Shown one piece after another: positions 45,733 through 57,856 of a stretch of 64,000 nt of DNA (the stretch's first letter is position 1; each line of letters starts with the position of its first letter). Position numbers and translations under genes: made by a program. Origin of the DNA: Coniella vitis. Its lineage: Eukaryota > Ascomycota > Sordariomycetes > Diaporthales > Schizoparmaceae. Location of the stretch: NCBI GenBank assembly GCA_011317545.1, contig WUJK01000003.1, positions 62,001 to 126,000 on the forward strand, given 5' to 3'. Under the pieces are notes generated by a model. That model saw only the letters and a list, made by a program, of their open reading frames with translations, was not told the origin of the DNA and searched no databases.

Positions 45733-47508
45733 ATGGCTACCGCAACAGTAACAGCAACAGCAGCAACAACAGCATCGTCACCGCTTGCTGGTGACGGTGG
45801 GGTGCAGAGCCCTCCGCTCTTTTGCGTGCAGGCGACTGGGGGAGACGAACCGAGACCATGGCCTTACCGCTCAACTATCACGGTCCGGTTCATGGACAGC
45901 GTGCACCCGTTCGTACGCATGGTTTTGGTTTCCGCTCGGGACGAGTGGCGGGCATCGCAGCCTTCGGAGGAAATCTCCATCAAGTTGGTGGAAACAGGCG
46001 CGGCCGACGTGCGGTTTGCAATGGACGATGGCGTCACGCGCTGTGCGCTGGGGGTGGATGCCCGGTCGATTCCCCAGGACAAGCCCACGGCTGTGCTCGG
46101 GCTCAGCAAATGGAGGACGGGCGAGTCCGAAATTGTGTGGGATATTGCTGAGCTGGAAAGAGTGGCTCGACATGTTTGGGGCCACGTCCTTGGTTTGTGA
46201 GTCAAACGATGGGAAACCCTTGAACCCAAACGATGAAAGAGACATTGGATTCGAGAACCTATTGAGCAGTCACTCACGAAAGCACACCTTGAACAGACCT
46301 CATGCCTACAGTGCCAACTCGGGATGGAACCTCGCCAACGTAGAGCAGCTCTGCAGCAGCCATGACATCCGCAAGACACAGGTCTTGAATCTCCATGGGT
46401 CTCACAGACTCGACTCGGCGAGTTGCATTATGCACGTGGACCAGCCCGCGCATCTGGCCTCGCGCCCATCCCTCCACGCGTCCAACATGGCCATTGACAC
46501 GGTCAGCGCAAGGGTGATCGGCGAGCTCTATCCTCGCCCGCCCAACGTGGACCTCTTCCAGAGTTCTGTGTCAGGCTATCCGGGCTGGGTGCCTGATAAC
46601 TGGACAACGCAGCGCATCTATAGTACGACCACACCCATCAGCACCGATGGCTGGCAGAGAATCGTCGCCTTGAATATGGTCGACCTGGGCACAAACGGTA
46701 AATACCAGGCTGTCGCATATGCCGAATCGCCCGAGCCCGGCAGCAAGATCCTCAAGATGCACATGGGCGCGCGCGACGCCGACTCGCACATCTACGACCT
46801 CAGCGCCATGTTCTTGTGCTTTGACAGGTCCGACACCCGCATTCGCACAGGACTCTTGGAAAGCGTGAGCTTGAAGGGGGGCAACTGGAACGCTGCCACT
46901 CCCGGTGAGGCGCACCACAAGCGCTTTGAGTTCATTCCACCGTTCAAATCCAAGCCAAACGTCGTGGCTTTTATCTTTCAGTTCTCCATGGACAAGAACA
47001 GTTGGATCCGCATGTCTGTGCAACCTGAGAGCATTGACGAAAATGGATTCACGCTGAATCTCATGACCTGGGCTGGTAAGTGTGGCAAAGCCCCTCGGTC
47101 GTGGAAGACCAGACATCAAGGAGCGCAGGCAGGCAGGCTGAGATGACAATTGAACTGACTTGATGTGCCTACATAGATACAAAAGCCTACAACATTGGCG
47201 CGTACTGGCTTGCACACGAGGCTGACGACCCAACGATCCGCTCTGGCCGCTTTGCGCCGCCTGAACACCCCGCACCCGGATGGACAATGGAGGACAGAGG
47301 TGTGGTGAAGTTCTCGCGGCCATTCCCGAACCGACCTCGGCACCTGTTTGTAGGTCTCGACCATGCCGACGTTCGGAATGGCGTCAACGCCCGCTTCAAG
47401 TGTGAGCCGGTTAACTGTGACGAGAACGGCATGGAAATCGTCACTAAAACCTGGCATGAGGAGAGTCGCTATTACAAGATGGGAGCATCATATATTGCTC
47501 TGTTGTAG
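45733..47508 (+). CDS. inactive-metzincin-like domain fused to two H-type lectin domains
   Basis: Three exons in phase: 45733-46196, 46267-47075 and 47177-47508, for 534 residues. The N-terminal region is laid out like a metzincin domain and ends in HVWGHVLGFSH (H147, H151, H157), keeping the three zinc ligands and the Gly but with Val148 where the catalytic Glu should be. The third His is formed only when the 70-base intron (GTGAGT...TTGAG) is spliced. The C-terminal half has two H-type lectin (Helix pomatia agglutinin fold) modules: one from about RFEFIPPFKSKPNVVAF to MTWADTKAYNIGAYWLA, the other from VVKFSRPFPNRPRHLFVGL to the C terminus. Such domains bind GalNAc-type sugars. No signal peptide is seen; the start is a run of Ala/Thr codons. 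It may bind zinc and glycans without cutting peptides. Protein level and location are unknown. Confidence 0.75.
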
Positions 47509-50189
47509 GAGGGCACGGTTTCACTTAGCATTCCCATGAATAGATTTCAAATTACATATAAAGGAAAGGAAATATCCAACCAAGCTGACACCTCACACAA
47601 GTCTATTCGTGGACCAAATAAATTGGATTGACTATGAGAAGGTAGATGCTCTCGCCAAAGGCAAGCTTGTGTTTGCTAATTATTTTATCAACATCCGTAC
47701 AACTTCCCTGGATCTCACAGCATACGTGAAATCAGTTCTGTTGACTATTTTCAGCGGCTGTTGTACTTGCGAAACAATTTCTAGCGTGATTCAAGTATCC
47801 ATATCTTGAGATTAATGTGACCGTATTCCTTCATGTGTATACTAGCTGTCGACAAGTCACAATGTCTTATTCCAGCCCATTCAATTTTCGAACGTGGTTC
47901 CTGAACAACACTGTGTACGCAGACAAAGTTCAAGTTCAGCATCCCGATACTGCACGTAGAAGAGATGTTTCCTCGCTAGCTAATTGGCACCGGTACAGCC
48001 GCCATCTGTTTCAGAGCTTCTGACTTATCCTTACCGGTTTGTTTTCAGCACACTATTTGCAGGATTTTCAATCTAAATTGCATAAATGGAACTGTATTGC
48101 CATATTGGTTACTGATATCAGGCCATGGATAATGTACGGAGAAGGATACCGCTCAAAAAGTGGATTTACTACGACGGTTTCTGTCACTGCGCAACTCACC
48201 TTCCAGCTGAACGAGCCTCGCTTGGCTGATTCTGGACTTTGAACTTGATATGGGTTGTGGTGCGATACTTGATTGGCTGCACAGCCGCAGAAACATTACG
48301 CGGTCAACGATAGGCCAGCATACGCAGGGAAATTCCGAGTCAAGCCTTTGCATATGCTCGATTTGTAGCACACAGCACTTGATCACTGCAAGTACCCATA
48401 TATAATCATAATGAGCTCGAAAGAAGATAATAAACCCAGACAAGCATGAAAACGTGTGCAGCAAGTAGTGCAGCTCAACACGGTGGTTTCCTTTCTTACA
48501 CAGACGACATTATTGTGATGGCCTTGAGACGAAAAGATAAGAGCGACTGCTTGTTTTCTTGTAGATGTGTTGTCTAGGCTTGAAAATATAGACCTTTACG
48601 GGTAATATAAGACTATCAGGCTCGTATAGAAATCCAGATCGAGTCATCTGTTCGTTACTACTCTCCTTCGCTCCCTGACTGCGCATTTTGCTCCTTCTGC
48701 TTGAGGGTCAATCACTGAAATCAATGTGGTCATTTTCATCAATCTGCCCAGTAGATGACTTGTGCGGCTTCAATTTGCCCTGGTGCCGTCTATTGATCTT
48801 GCCCTGCGCATTTCGGTCAAAACCTTGAGAGACTTCAGCTGAGCGGTTGGTTGCATCACTGCCATTCTCGTCTTGGGGCTCAGCAGGTGCTGCTACATAC
48901 TCATCACTGGCGGCTAGGTCAAACAGGTCTATTGGAATGGGCGGGTTCTGGCCAGTAGTATGAGGCTTCATGGCCTGTCCTTTTGGACTTGTCCAGTTCG
49001 GCATCTGGATGCCGGGATCTTCTGCCTCTTCATGCCGCCATGCCTTTGTCCATCGGCAGCAGTGGCAGGCGAACCTGGCTGTGAGCATGTCACAGGGTCC
49101 ATGCCTAGGTCTCTTCTACTGTCACAATCGCTATATCCGTCTTTTGATGGGGTTCGTTATTCATCTTGCCAGACTGCCTGTGCCTTTCTTCACCTTCTGC
49201 GCGAGTTGAGGCTGACCGGCACCAAGAGACTGTCTCGAGTTCCGACCAACAGAGTCATCAACATTGTTGTAATGATCTCTGGGGTGATCTACCGACTTGA
49301 AGCTGTCCTGAGCAGTGGTCGATGAAGACTTGTGTCGTAACCGACTTAGGACGAATTGTTATTATCACTACGTAGTATTCTCCTCATGACCAGGAATGCC
49401 ATGGCCAATTGGTCGCGTAGGCCGCTTGCGAGGTTTGATAGTGATATGTACTTCTAAGAGATAATGTCAGTAGTAGTATGAATTTATCAATATAGACATG
49501 AACCCAAGGACAAAACAAATACATGCATATGTTCGTATAATCAAGATGCTGCTGGGCGTCTGTAATAACATAGGGTGTGAGTCTATCAGTCTGTCTACAG
49601 CGGATCTCAGCGCTGAAACGGCCCCCCTGTACTGGCCCTGACTGGGAGCCTCCCAGTACTATGTAAACCAGCTCAAAACTGCAGGTGAACGCCACAGCGG
49701 CACGTCCAGCGAGTGAATAGTCGGCCTAATCCAGCCACGGCCCATAATCATGGCGAGCTGATGGCTAGCTCAGCCGCCGCCCGCAAGTCCCTGCTGCCAG
49801 GTTGGGCTAGGCACGAGGTCCAGAACCATCACCAGCTGACGACAAGTAATGAAATCGACGTTGCTGGCGCTGTGGTGGAGTCTCACCAGCCAGACTATGG
49901 ATTGGGACGCGTCTTCGAGATAGGCGAATGGCTATGTATGTTATAGTTATAGACAGGGCGATCTGGTGATGCATTTCAAAGACTGTCGTTCGTGTTCGTG
50001 CTGGATATCTGTTTTGTTTGCTTGCTCCTGGCTCTCCTTTGACTATACCATTTGCGTGCTTCTTTTGCATCTTCAAGTGCACTCGTTTTTCATCTTGAAG
50101 GGTACTCGGTTCTCATCTCGAAGTGCACTCGCAGCCTCGCTGTTGTCGTCTTGCTGAAAGCCTTGAGAGCAGTCTTCCGAGTGGTGATT
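47509..50189. other. intergenic region with a possible decayed gene
   Basis: A 2.7 kb interval. The only coding-like signal is on the minus strand at about 48712-49320 (listed separately). The rest is AT-rich without recognisable features. A 77-codon open frame at 49713-49946 on the plus strand is not supported by any motif. Confidence 0.45.
48712..49320 (-). pseudogene. possible decayed gene for a polar low-complexity protein
   Basis: On the minus strand three frames in turn show polar, Ser/Asp/Gln-rich, coding-like sequence: first a segment with KSVDHPRDHYNNVDDSVGRN (about 49270-49150), then one with SRRDLGMDPVTCSQPGSPA (about 49120-49010), then a longer stretch to a stop at 48712 with IPIDLFDLAASDEYVAAPA and ending in DENDHIDFSD. 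No splice sites join them neatly. I do not recognise the family. It could be a frame-shifted relic, a gene with introns I misplace, or chance. Confidence 0.3.
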
Positions 50190-53100
50190 ATGCAGGTGGC
50201 CAGCTCATTCCCCAGCTGGGGCGAAGACCCCAACGAAAAGATCTTCACGGGTGCCAAGAAGCACAAGTATGTTTCGACCCGCCTGGTGGTGCACGCTGGC
50301 GTCACAGTTGCGATATCGTTGCGCCGCGATGAAGAGACCAAGCGCCTCGCTTTCGACTATGCCGTGCTGGACCCTTCAGGCACGGAAACAGGAGCTCCCG
50401 CCAGCGACCAGGAACAGCAGGCCAGTCAGATAGAGAACAAGCCGTCTGGAGAGGTGCTGGATTCCCAAGGATGGTCCGACTCTCCCTATCTGCTGCCCTT
50501 TTCCAACCAGGTGCGCGTGGTGGGAGAAGAAGCCAATCCGAACCTGGAGCTCCCTCCGGTTGATAGAACGGGTCTCAAGGCGCCACCAGAGCCACGGGCG
50601 AGTCTTGATACATGGTGGTCGACGACTCTGTGTTTGACTGAAGATGTGACGGATTTTGAAGTCTTGTCAGATGGTGAGTTTGTTCTTTTGCTCTCGTTTC
50701 CCTTCTTCTGCTTTTCGCTTGGGGTTGATGAAGAGGTATAAACAGAAGGAGAGAAGAGAAGAAAGAGGAAGAAAGGAAAAGTAGGAATGGAGTCAAGAAT
50801 GTGAGAGAGGAAAGCAGAGAGCCGGCCTTGCTAATCACCAAGAACAGGAAAACATATCTACCTTTTCCGCCAAAGCGTCAGCACCACTGCAATAAGCCCA
50901 AGTCCGCAGATCAGCAGTGACGACCTCAGACACTATGTCGACAGCAACCTGCTCTGTGATCGTTACATCCTGGCAGCAGGCCAGCTCACGCGCCCTCTCG
51001 AGGTGCGCTACCGCCGCAGCGGCCAAAAGAGCTTGATGTTGAACGAGCGCGACACGCTGGGCGTAAGCGACATCAACGACAAGCTCTTCTACGAGCCCAC
51101 CTTCTCGCTCAAATTCGTGTCCCATCTCGAGGCCGGCCGCTTCGCCATTCTGCGCACCCCGTCCATGTCCAACGACATCTTCCGCTGGATGCTGTTTGCC
51201 TATTCCTCCCGCACCAAGCAGATCGACTGCTTCACGTGCGACGTCTCTACAGACGGGTTGTTTGACCTCCGCGGGCGCGTCTACTACTCGTGCGAGAAGA
51301 ACCACACCAAGGTCTTTTCGACGGCCCCGGGGCGGTGCACGGCGATTTGCGACAGTGGAGAAATGTGCCACGAACTTATGATGCCTATCGTCCCTACTGC
51401 TCCGCTCTCAGGCCGAGCAATTGAGCTCGGCCTCAAGGATGCTGACCCGGTTCTGGTGCTAAGCAAGGAGATGACACTGACTGGTGCTGAATTTGCGGAC
51501 GGATGCACAATTGAGGCGTGGGTCCAGCCAGGCACCAATCTCGAGCGTGCTCCTGGGAGCACATCGACCATCTTTGGCATGCGACGAGGCTGTGGCCCGT
51601 CGCTGGTCCTCGACGACAAACTGTCCCTGGCACTCAGCGACCCGAGCCAGCCAGGCTCGCTGCTCTGGCGCTCGGAATTGCGCCTCCAGGAGGGAGCTTG
51701 GAACCACGTGGCTCTGATCATCTCCGGCTCTACCCCTCGGACTGCCGTGCTCGTTGCCAACGACGAAGTCTCTGCGCCGTTCCAGCTCAGCGCCGAGCAC
51801 TCGATGGTCCTGCAGCGCGTGGGCTCGCGCGAAGATGCGGCCGCCAGCAGCGGCTTCCGCGGCTCTGTGGACGAAATGCGCGTGTGGTCGTATGCGCTGG
51901 ACCCCAAAGCGCTCAAGGCCAACCGCAACTCGGCATCAACAGCCATGCAACCGCTGCTTGCGGCGTGCTGGCACTTGGACGAGGGCCAGGGACGGGTGGC
52001 CCACGATTCGACAGAGAATGCGAACCACATGCACATCGTGCTCGACAACCCGGTGGCGACAGACGGCTGGACCGCCTCGCAGGCCCCCGTGCGGCGCAAC
52101 ACTGGGCTGACCCGGCAGACTTTGCGGCTGCCGAGTGACATGGCAGTTGCCGGTGGTCTCTCGGCCGCCACATACTACGAGCAAGTCTCGGTCTCGGCGA
52201 CGGAGATGAGCGAATCCGGTTCGGCGGCGTGCCCCCAGGAGGGCTCTGACCGCACGGCCGCGAACAAGACAGAGACGAAACCGCTCAAGCGAAACGCCCG
52301 CGTGTTGCTGTGCGCTGTGGCATCGCGCCAGGGGATTTCTGGCCACCGTCCGCTGCTGGTCGATTTTGGCCTGCTCTCCGACGGCAACCTGGGCGGTATC
52401 CCTGGTGAACTCTTGGTGCCGTCCTTGTCGATGGCCGGGACGCCGTCCAAGGCGAGCACATCGCTCATCTTCATTGATCCAGAGGGCACGGAACTCTTCG
52501 CCGGGTTCCTGGCCTTTCCACAGGCGGTGTGCTTGGATCATGCCCCGTGTATATGGGAGGCTGCAACGGGAGGCGTGACGCTGTATCTGCGAACGGGGAT
52601 AGAAAGCTTTGGCGCGCTGCCGTATAATATTACGCGGTCCATCGCGGTTGGCGTCTCGGCGACGCTGGGCAGCCACGAGCAGATCATGGCGGCAAGCAAG
52701 CTGAGACTGGCCAAGCACGTCACCATCACCACGCAGCGCTGCCAGTGGGCGGATCCGTCAGTGGCTGTGGATATGGTGCTTTCAGCCAAGATGCAGGACA
52801 ATACATCGGTCATCTCGGAGACATGGCGAGGTGTTCCCAGTGCGTTGGTCAACTTGTGTAGCATCATCAACGGATCATACGCCTTTGGAATGATGCCCAA
52901 TGCTGTCGTGCAGTCTTGCGAGGAAGTGGTATGTTTCTTTTCTTTCTTTTCTTCCTTTCAACTATCGCCTGTTCTTTCTCTTCAGAACATGGATCACTCA
53001 CCAACACCCCATGAATTGGCTGTGGAGTGACTGACTGACCAAAATTACCGGACGCTCAAGACCTCGTCATCACCGCTCAGCAGCCCAACATACACGCTGA

Positions 53101-56100
53101 AGCTCACGAAGCACCTCACCAAGGACCTCCCAGCAGCCACATGCTTGAGGATCGGCACCGCCTGCGTGCAGACTGCAACCGCAAGCCCAATGGGATCCAC
53201 GTCCCTCCTCGTCACGCCTCCATACAGCTTGGACTCAGTGGCTTGCAAAGCCCTGACTCCGCTCCACGCCACGCAGGGGACCTTTGTCTTCTTCATCGGC
53301 TACGACTATGACAACCTCGTCTCGTGCACGGGCAAAGGCGCGGGCAGCTTCGAGTCCGGGTCCAGCATTGTCTCCCTGACGCAAGCAAGCTCGCTGGGCG
53401 AAATGCAGGGCCACAGCCATTCCCTGATTGCTGTGCCAGCCGAGAGCACCTTTGACGCAGCCTCGGAAACACCCTATTTCGCCTCGCTGCGCCACTCGAC
53501 GGCTCTCAACCTAGAGGGAGACGTCGCCTTCTCCATGTTCGAAAACGTCACCACCACGGATGCCTGCCCAGGCCTGACCTTTGAGTCGTGGATGAAGGTG
53601 GCGGATGGCACGGCCGCGAGCATTGCAGTGGCGTACACCTCGGAAAAGAAATCGCGCGCGGCGTCGGGCAAGAAGCACAACGAGGTGCAGACGTTTGTGC
53701 TCGCGGTGGCGCCCAAGGCCAGCAGCGGCCAGAAGGAGGACGACAGGGCGTACGCGCTCGAGGGCAGCATCAACGACAAGCACTTCCGCATCGACCCGTC
53801 ACAGCAGCCGCTGCGCGAGGGCGTGTGGACACACGTTGCCTGTGCGTACCAGAACTTGTACGCGCTGCGGTTCGATGGCAAGAGCCACGTGGACTTTGGC
53901 AATGCGGCAGAGTTCAACGCGAATGAGTTCTCGGCCATGTTCCACCTGCATCTCACCAAGATGGGCGGCCATGACCGGGTGCTGCTGTCCAAGGCTGCGA
54001 GTCTCAACCAGCCAGCCCCGTTCCAGATCGAGATTCTTCAAGACGGCCATCTGCGCTTCCAATTCTGGAAAGAGAAGGACGAGAATAGCAAAGCAGCCGC
54101 AGTACCCTTGGCTTTCCAATCCGACAGTGCCTTGGAGAAGAACAAGAGCTACAAAGTCTTCGTTTCGCGCAAGATGGTCAACGTCAACAGCAAAAGTGTG
54201 ACACCTCGCCAGGGCTTTCTGGTCACCATCAAGATCTGGACGGCTGCCGGCGCTTTCGTGTCTGCTCTCCGACCTCCAACGATGGAGTCCCTCGAGTCCA
54301 GCGAAAATGATAAGAAGAACGCAGAGGAACTCTTCAGCGGTAAGGGAAGCGCTCCGTACGGCCCGGTGCAGACGACAGACGCGCCCCTGCTGCTCGGCGG
54401 AGCCTCGTATCCAGGCATCGTGGGCCAGATTGGCGGCTTCAAGATCTGGTCGACGGCTGTCGAGTTGCCGGACGACCTGACCAAGTGGAAGCCCGAGAGC
54501 ACAGCCAAGTCCCTGGTTGGCAGCTACTCCTTCACGTCGCCCGACGACCGCACGCTGGTGGACGACGGCAACCGCCACCACGGCAAGCTGCGCGAGCGGC
54601 CTGAGTGGACGTCGTCGCCTTTCTCGGGCGACGCAAAGCTCACCATCTACATCAACGGCAAGCAGCAGGAAGTCAAGCGTGCCACCTATTCGCTAGAACA
54701 TCTTGACAGACCGCGCGGGCCGCACCAGCTGACGCTCGGCAATGCCATCCACGGGGACGACAGCTTCCGCTATCTGGCAGCGCGGAGGAACTTCCGCGGC
54801 GAGTTTGACGAGCTCCGCATCTGGGAGACGGTCAGGAGCAGGGAGAGCATCTGCGACGCCCTGTGCTCGCGCCTCACCGACGTGCCGCCTGAGATGGCCG
54901 TATACCTGTCCTTTGACAAAGTCGTGACGCCCAGCGCCACTTCTGGCATGGTGCACTCGGCCAGCATTCTCGACGAGTCCCTCAACTGCTGGCACCTGTC
55001 TGTCGTCCAAGGAGGCGCCAGCACCGCTGCCACTCGCAAGACGCTCGTCCCGTCTGGCGCGCCCGTCGGCCTGGATGCCGCGTGCGTGACGCCGTTGCTG
55101 CGAGAAGACGGTGTGCTCTCGCAGATGCCGCGGTCGATCCTCACACGGCCCTCTGTGGCCGAGTACGGCGATCTCACGATCGGGGTCAATGGCGCGCTCG
55201 AAGGGTCCTTCAAGCGCGCGTACGCATTCGTTGACAGAGAGGGCCGCTGGGTGCTGGTCACGGGCTTCAAGATCGGCACGCTGATCACCGAGTGGTTCAG
55301 CCAGGTGCAGACGGCGCCCACGCTCAAGGGGTACATTGAGGGCGCGCCGCCTGTGCCGGCCGAGAACTACCTCTCCCGCGACGACGACAAGCCCTCGAGC
55401 GCCATCCGCTACATCAACGCACAGAAGTGCAGCTACTCGTACAGCTCGCGCAGAGAGGCCGGTGCCGAGGTGAATCTGTCGTACAGCTCAGGCTTGGGTG
55501 CCAAGTGGGAGGCCAGCGCCGGCATGGGTGTGGAGGCCGTGGTCAGCGAGGGTGAAATCAAGGCTGCGCAGAAGAGGGTCGTGGATATTTCGGCGTCGTC
55601 GCTGGCGAACGAAGTCTCGACGACCACGTCCCAAAGCACCATGGACATGCGCGTGGAACTGACAGGCAGCTGGACGCCTCGTGACGGCAAGGATCACGAC
55701 CAGTATCAGCCGACGAACACGGGCATCGCACTGGTGGAGAGCGAGACAGCAGACGTGTTTGCGCTGCGGTTGAAGCTGCAGGGCCCCGTCAAGCCGCTTG
55801 TGGCATACCAGATGCGGCCCAACCCAGACATTCCCAAAGACCGCAACCTGGTCTCGTTCCGCATCAACCCGTTCTACACCAAGCAGGGCTGTCTGGACGG
55901 TCGCAACGGCCTGGAGGACGACACGAGCTACCCGGGCGCGTCGCAGGCAGGGCCGCCCAAGGACGTCTCGTACTTCAAGCCGGCCGAGGCCTATGCCTTG
56001 CGCGACCGCATCCGCCGTGCCGAGGAGCAGCTGAGAGGCGAGTACGAGCGCTTCTCCCGCATTCCCACGATTGGCAAGCAGACACTGCCCAAGCGCACCA

Positions 56101-57012
56101 AGCGTAACATCTGCAACTCGTACGTCTGGACAGCCGACGGCGGCACCTTCCAGGAGACGGTGCAGACGATGGACTTCACCCAGGAGGAGGTCGGCGGTAA
56201 TGCCAACATGCGCGTGGGCTTGGGAGTCAGCCTCGACATGGAAATGTCCGTCTCGACCGCGCTGGTGACCACCAACGTCGACGCGCTCCTTGCCGCTCAC
56301 TACAACATGATGCTGACCAAGGATTCGAGCTCGGAAACGTCGTTCGAGCTCCAAGCTGAACTGCCACCGGCCATCGATATCCGCGTCGAGGATCCCGTGA
56401 CCAAGCAGCTGGTCAAACGCCCTGGCGCTGTGGACACGTACCGATGGATGAGCTTCTGGCTCGAGCCTAGTATGGAGGCGACGGCTGCCTTTTTCCAGCA
56501 GGTCGTCGACAAAGAGTGGCTGGAGCAGTCTGCGGATCCAGAGTAAGTCTTCCAGCCTCATCATGACTGAATAGTGATTTGTGGCCTAACTTGGGCGATG
56601 GTTGATTATCACCACCCACTTTGCTAACCGAACACCTCTCATTGCTAGTGCTATGACCCTGCGCAGCCTATCCTCGGCTCTGAAGAGCGAAAAGGCCGAT
56701 GCACCAACGAAAGCCTGGCGCGTCTTTCACCGCTGCACGTACGTCAACCGGGTTCCCGAGCGGATTGTAAGCTCGCCTGCGGCTGCTGCGGTACAGGCAG
56801 CGCCCACCAAGATCTTCCACGACTATGCCCCGAGCTGGCAACTCATCTCGACGATGGAGCCATATTTGCGGTCAGCCAACAGTAGGACTGATGTTGTTGT
56901 GCTGGCAAAGCCACATATCCAGCGACTGTGGCCAGTATTGCTGTCGCAACCTCGTCTATACAATCAGGTCATAGACATGCTGGTAGAGTATTTGGGTGTT
57001 GCTGAGCATTAG
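50190..57012 (+). CDS. giant LamG/concanavalin-fold repeat protein
   Basis: Four exons in phase (50190-50673, 50848-52928, 53061-56542, 56649-57012) encode 2136 residues. Residues about 350-560 form a LamG/pentraxin-like concanavalin fold (FADGCTIEAWVQPG, GAWNHVALIISG, GFRGSVDEMRVWSYAL, CWHLDEGQG). Residues about 1000-1475 hold at least two more (CPGLTFESWMKVADG, EGVWTHVACAYQ, GQIGGFKIWS, FRGEFDELRIWETVRS, AVYLSFD). These folds bind sugars or other ligands. The C-terminal third has two long Gly/Ser/Thr-rich beta-type segments with alternating polarity (about 1645-1731 around LSYSSGLGAKWEASAGMG, and about 1885-1958 around MRVGLGVSLDMEMSVSTALV), followed by a helical tail. I know no named family with this layout. 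No signal peptide or transmembrane helix is seen. It is co-directional with the lectin gene 2.7 kb upstream. Adhesion, defence or membrane-acting roles are inference only. Confidence 0.8.
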
Positions 57013-57856
57013 CACCATCAGACTACGCAATGAAGACCGTTCCTTTTCTTGGATAGTGTATTTGCCTAGCGAAGGCAAATGAAGGGGAAATGGTGGCTTA
57101 GTTGGATGGACCATGGATGAGCGTTGTATTCTGGTCGTAATAATAGTTGTATAATTTTGGTATCAAAGGATCAGATCTGGAGCCGCTATTATTTCATATA
57201 GACAGGGTGTTATGACCTGGTCCCTCGTAGCACTATATATACGGTTGGAAGGAATAATCAGATGGAGATTCTGATTATTGGTTGATCTTTTGCAGGTCTA
57301 TGTGGTGTAGCGGTACCTTCCAACGCTTATCATTACACAGGGGGATATAATGAAGTATGCCAGAACTGTAAATAATTATTTATTCAGAGCTATACATTCT
57401 AACATCATACAGAAATGTGAATTCAAAGAGAAACATAACTGATAATCCTCCCGTATGGCCACCGCACAGAATGGTATATATTGACTTACTTAAGTATATC
57501 TAACCTGATATATTACTTTGTATATCCTCTGTTTGGCTCTTGTTGCTATTATGAATGCGGATGAGGTTTGTTATCCTGAGTTGATCCGTATAATAACCCA
57601 TAACCACGAACTTGACTTCCACATGAAGAAATGTCAAATAAAGATGACTTTACAATTTTATTTGACAATAGCCCCATTATTTCGTCGTCTTCTCAAGAGC
57701 TTCTATGCACTTCCCTGTAAATATATGTCACCGTAATCTGCAAGTAAGAAGTATCCCAACCCTTTTCGAGTAAAGGCTATCTTCACCCTGACATAACGCT
57801 ATTACTCCGACATCGAATCCGCCTTATAATTGGACCCTTCTAGTCTTCGGTTCATA
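57013..57856. other. AT-rich spacer between convergent genes
   Basis: It holds the 3' ends of the LamG gene and the F-box-like gene. A 72-codon open frame at 57518-57736 is not supported. Nothing else is seen. Confidence 0.5.

Noticed and set aside
55488..56564. 358-codon minus-strand open frame
   Set aside because: It is opposite the C-terminal third of the LamG gene, whose exons join in phase; composition is that of a complement frame.
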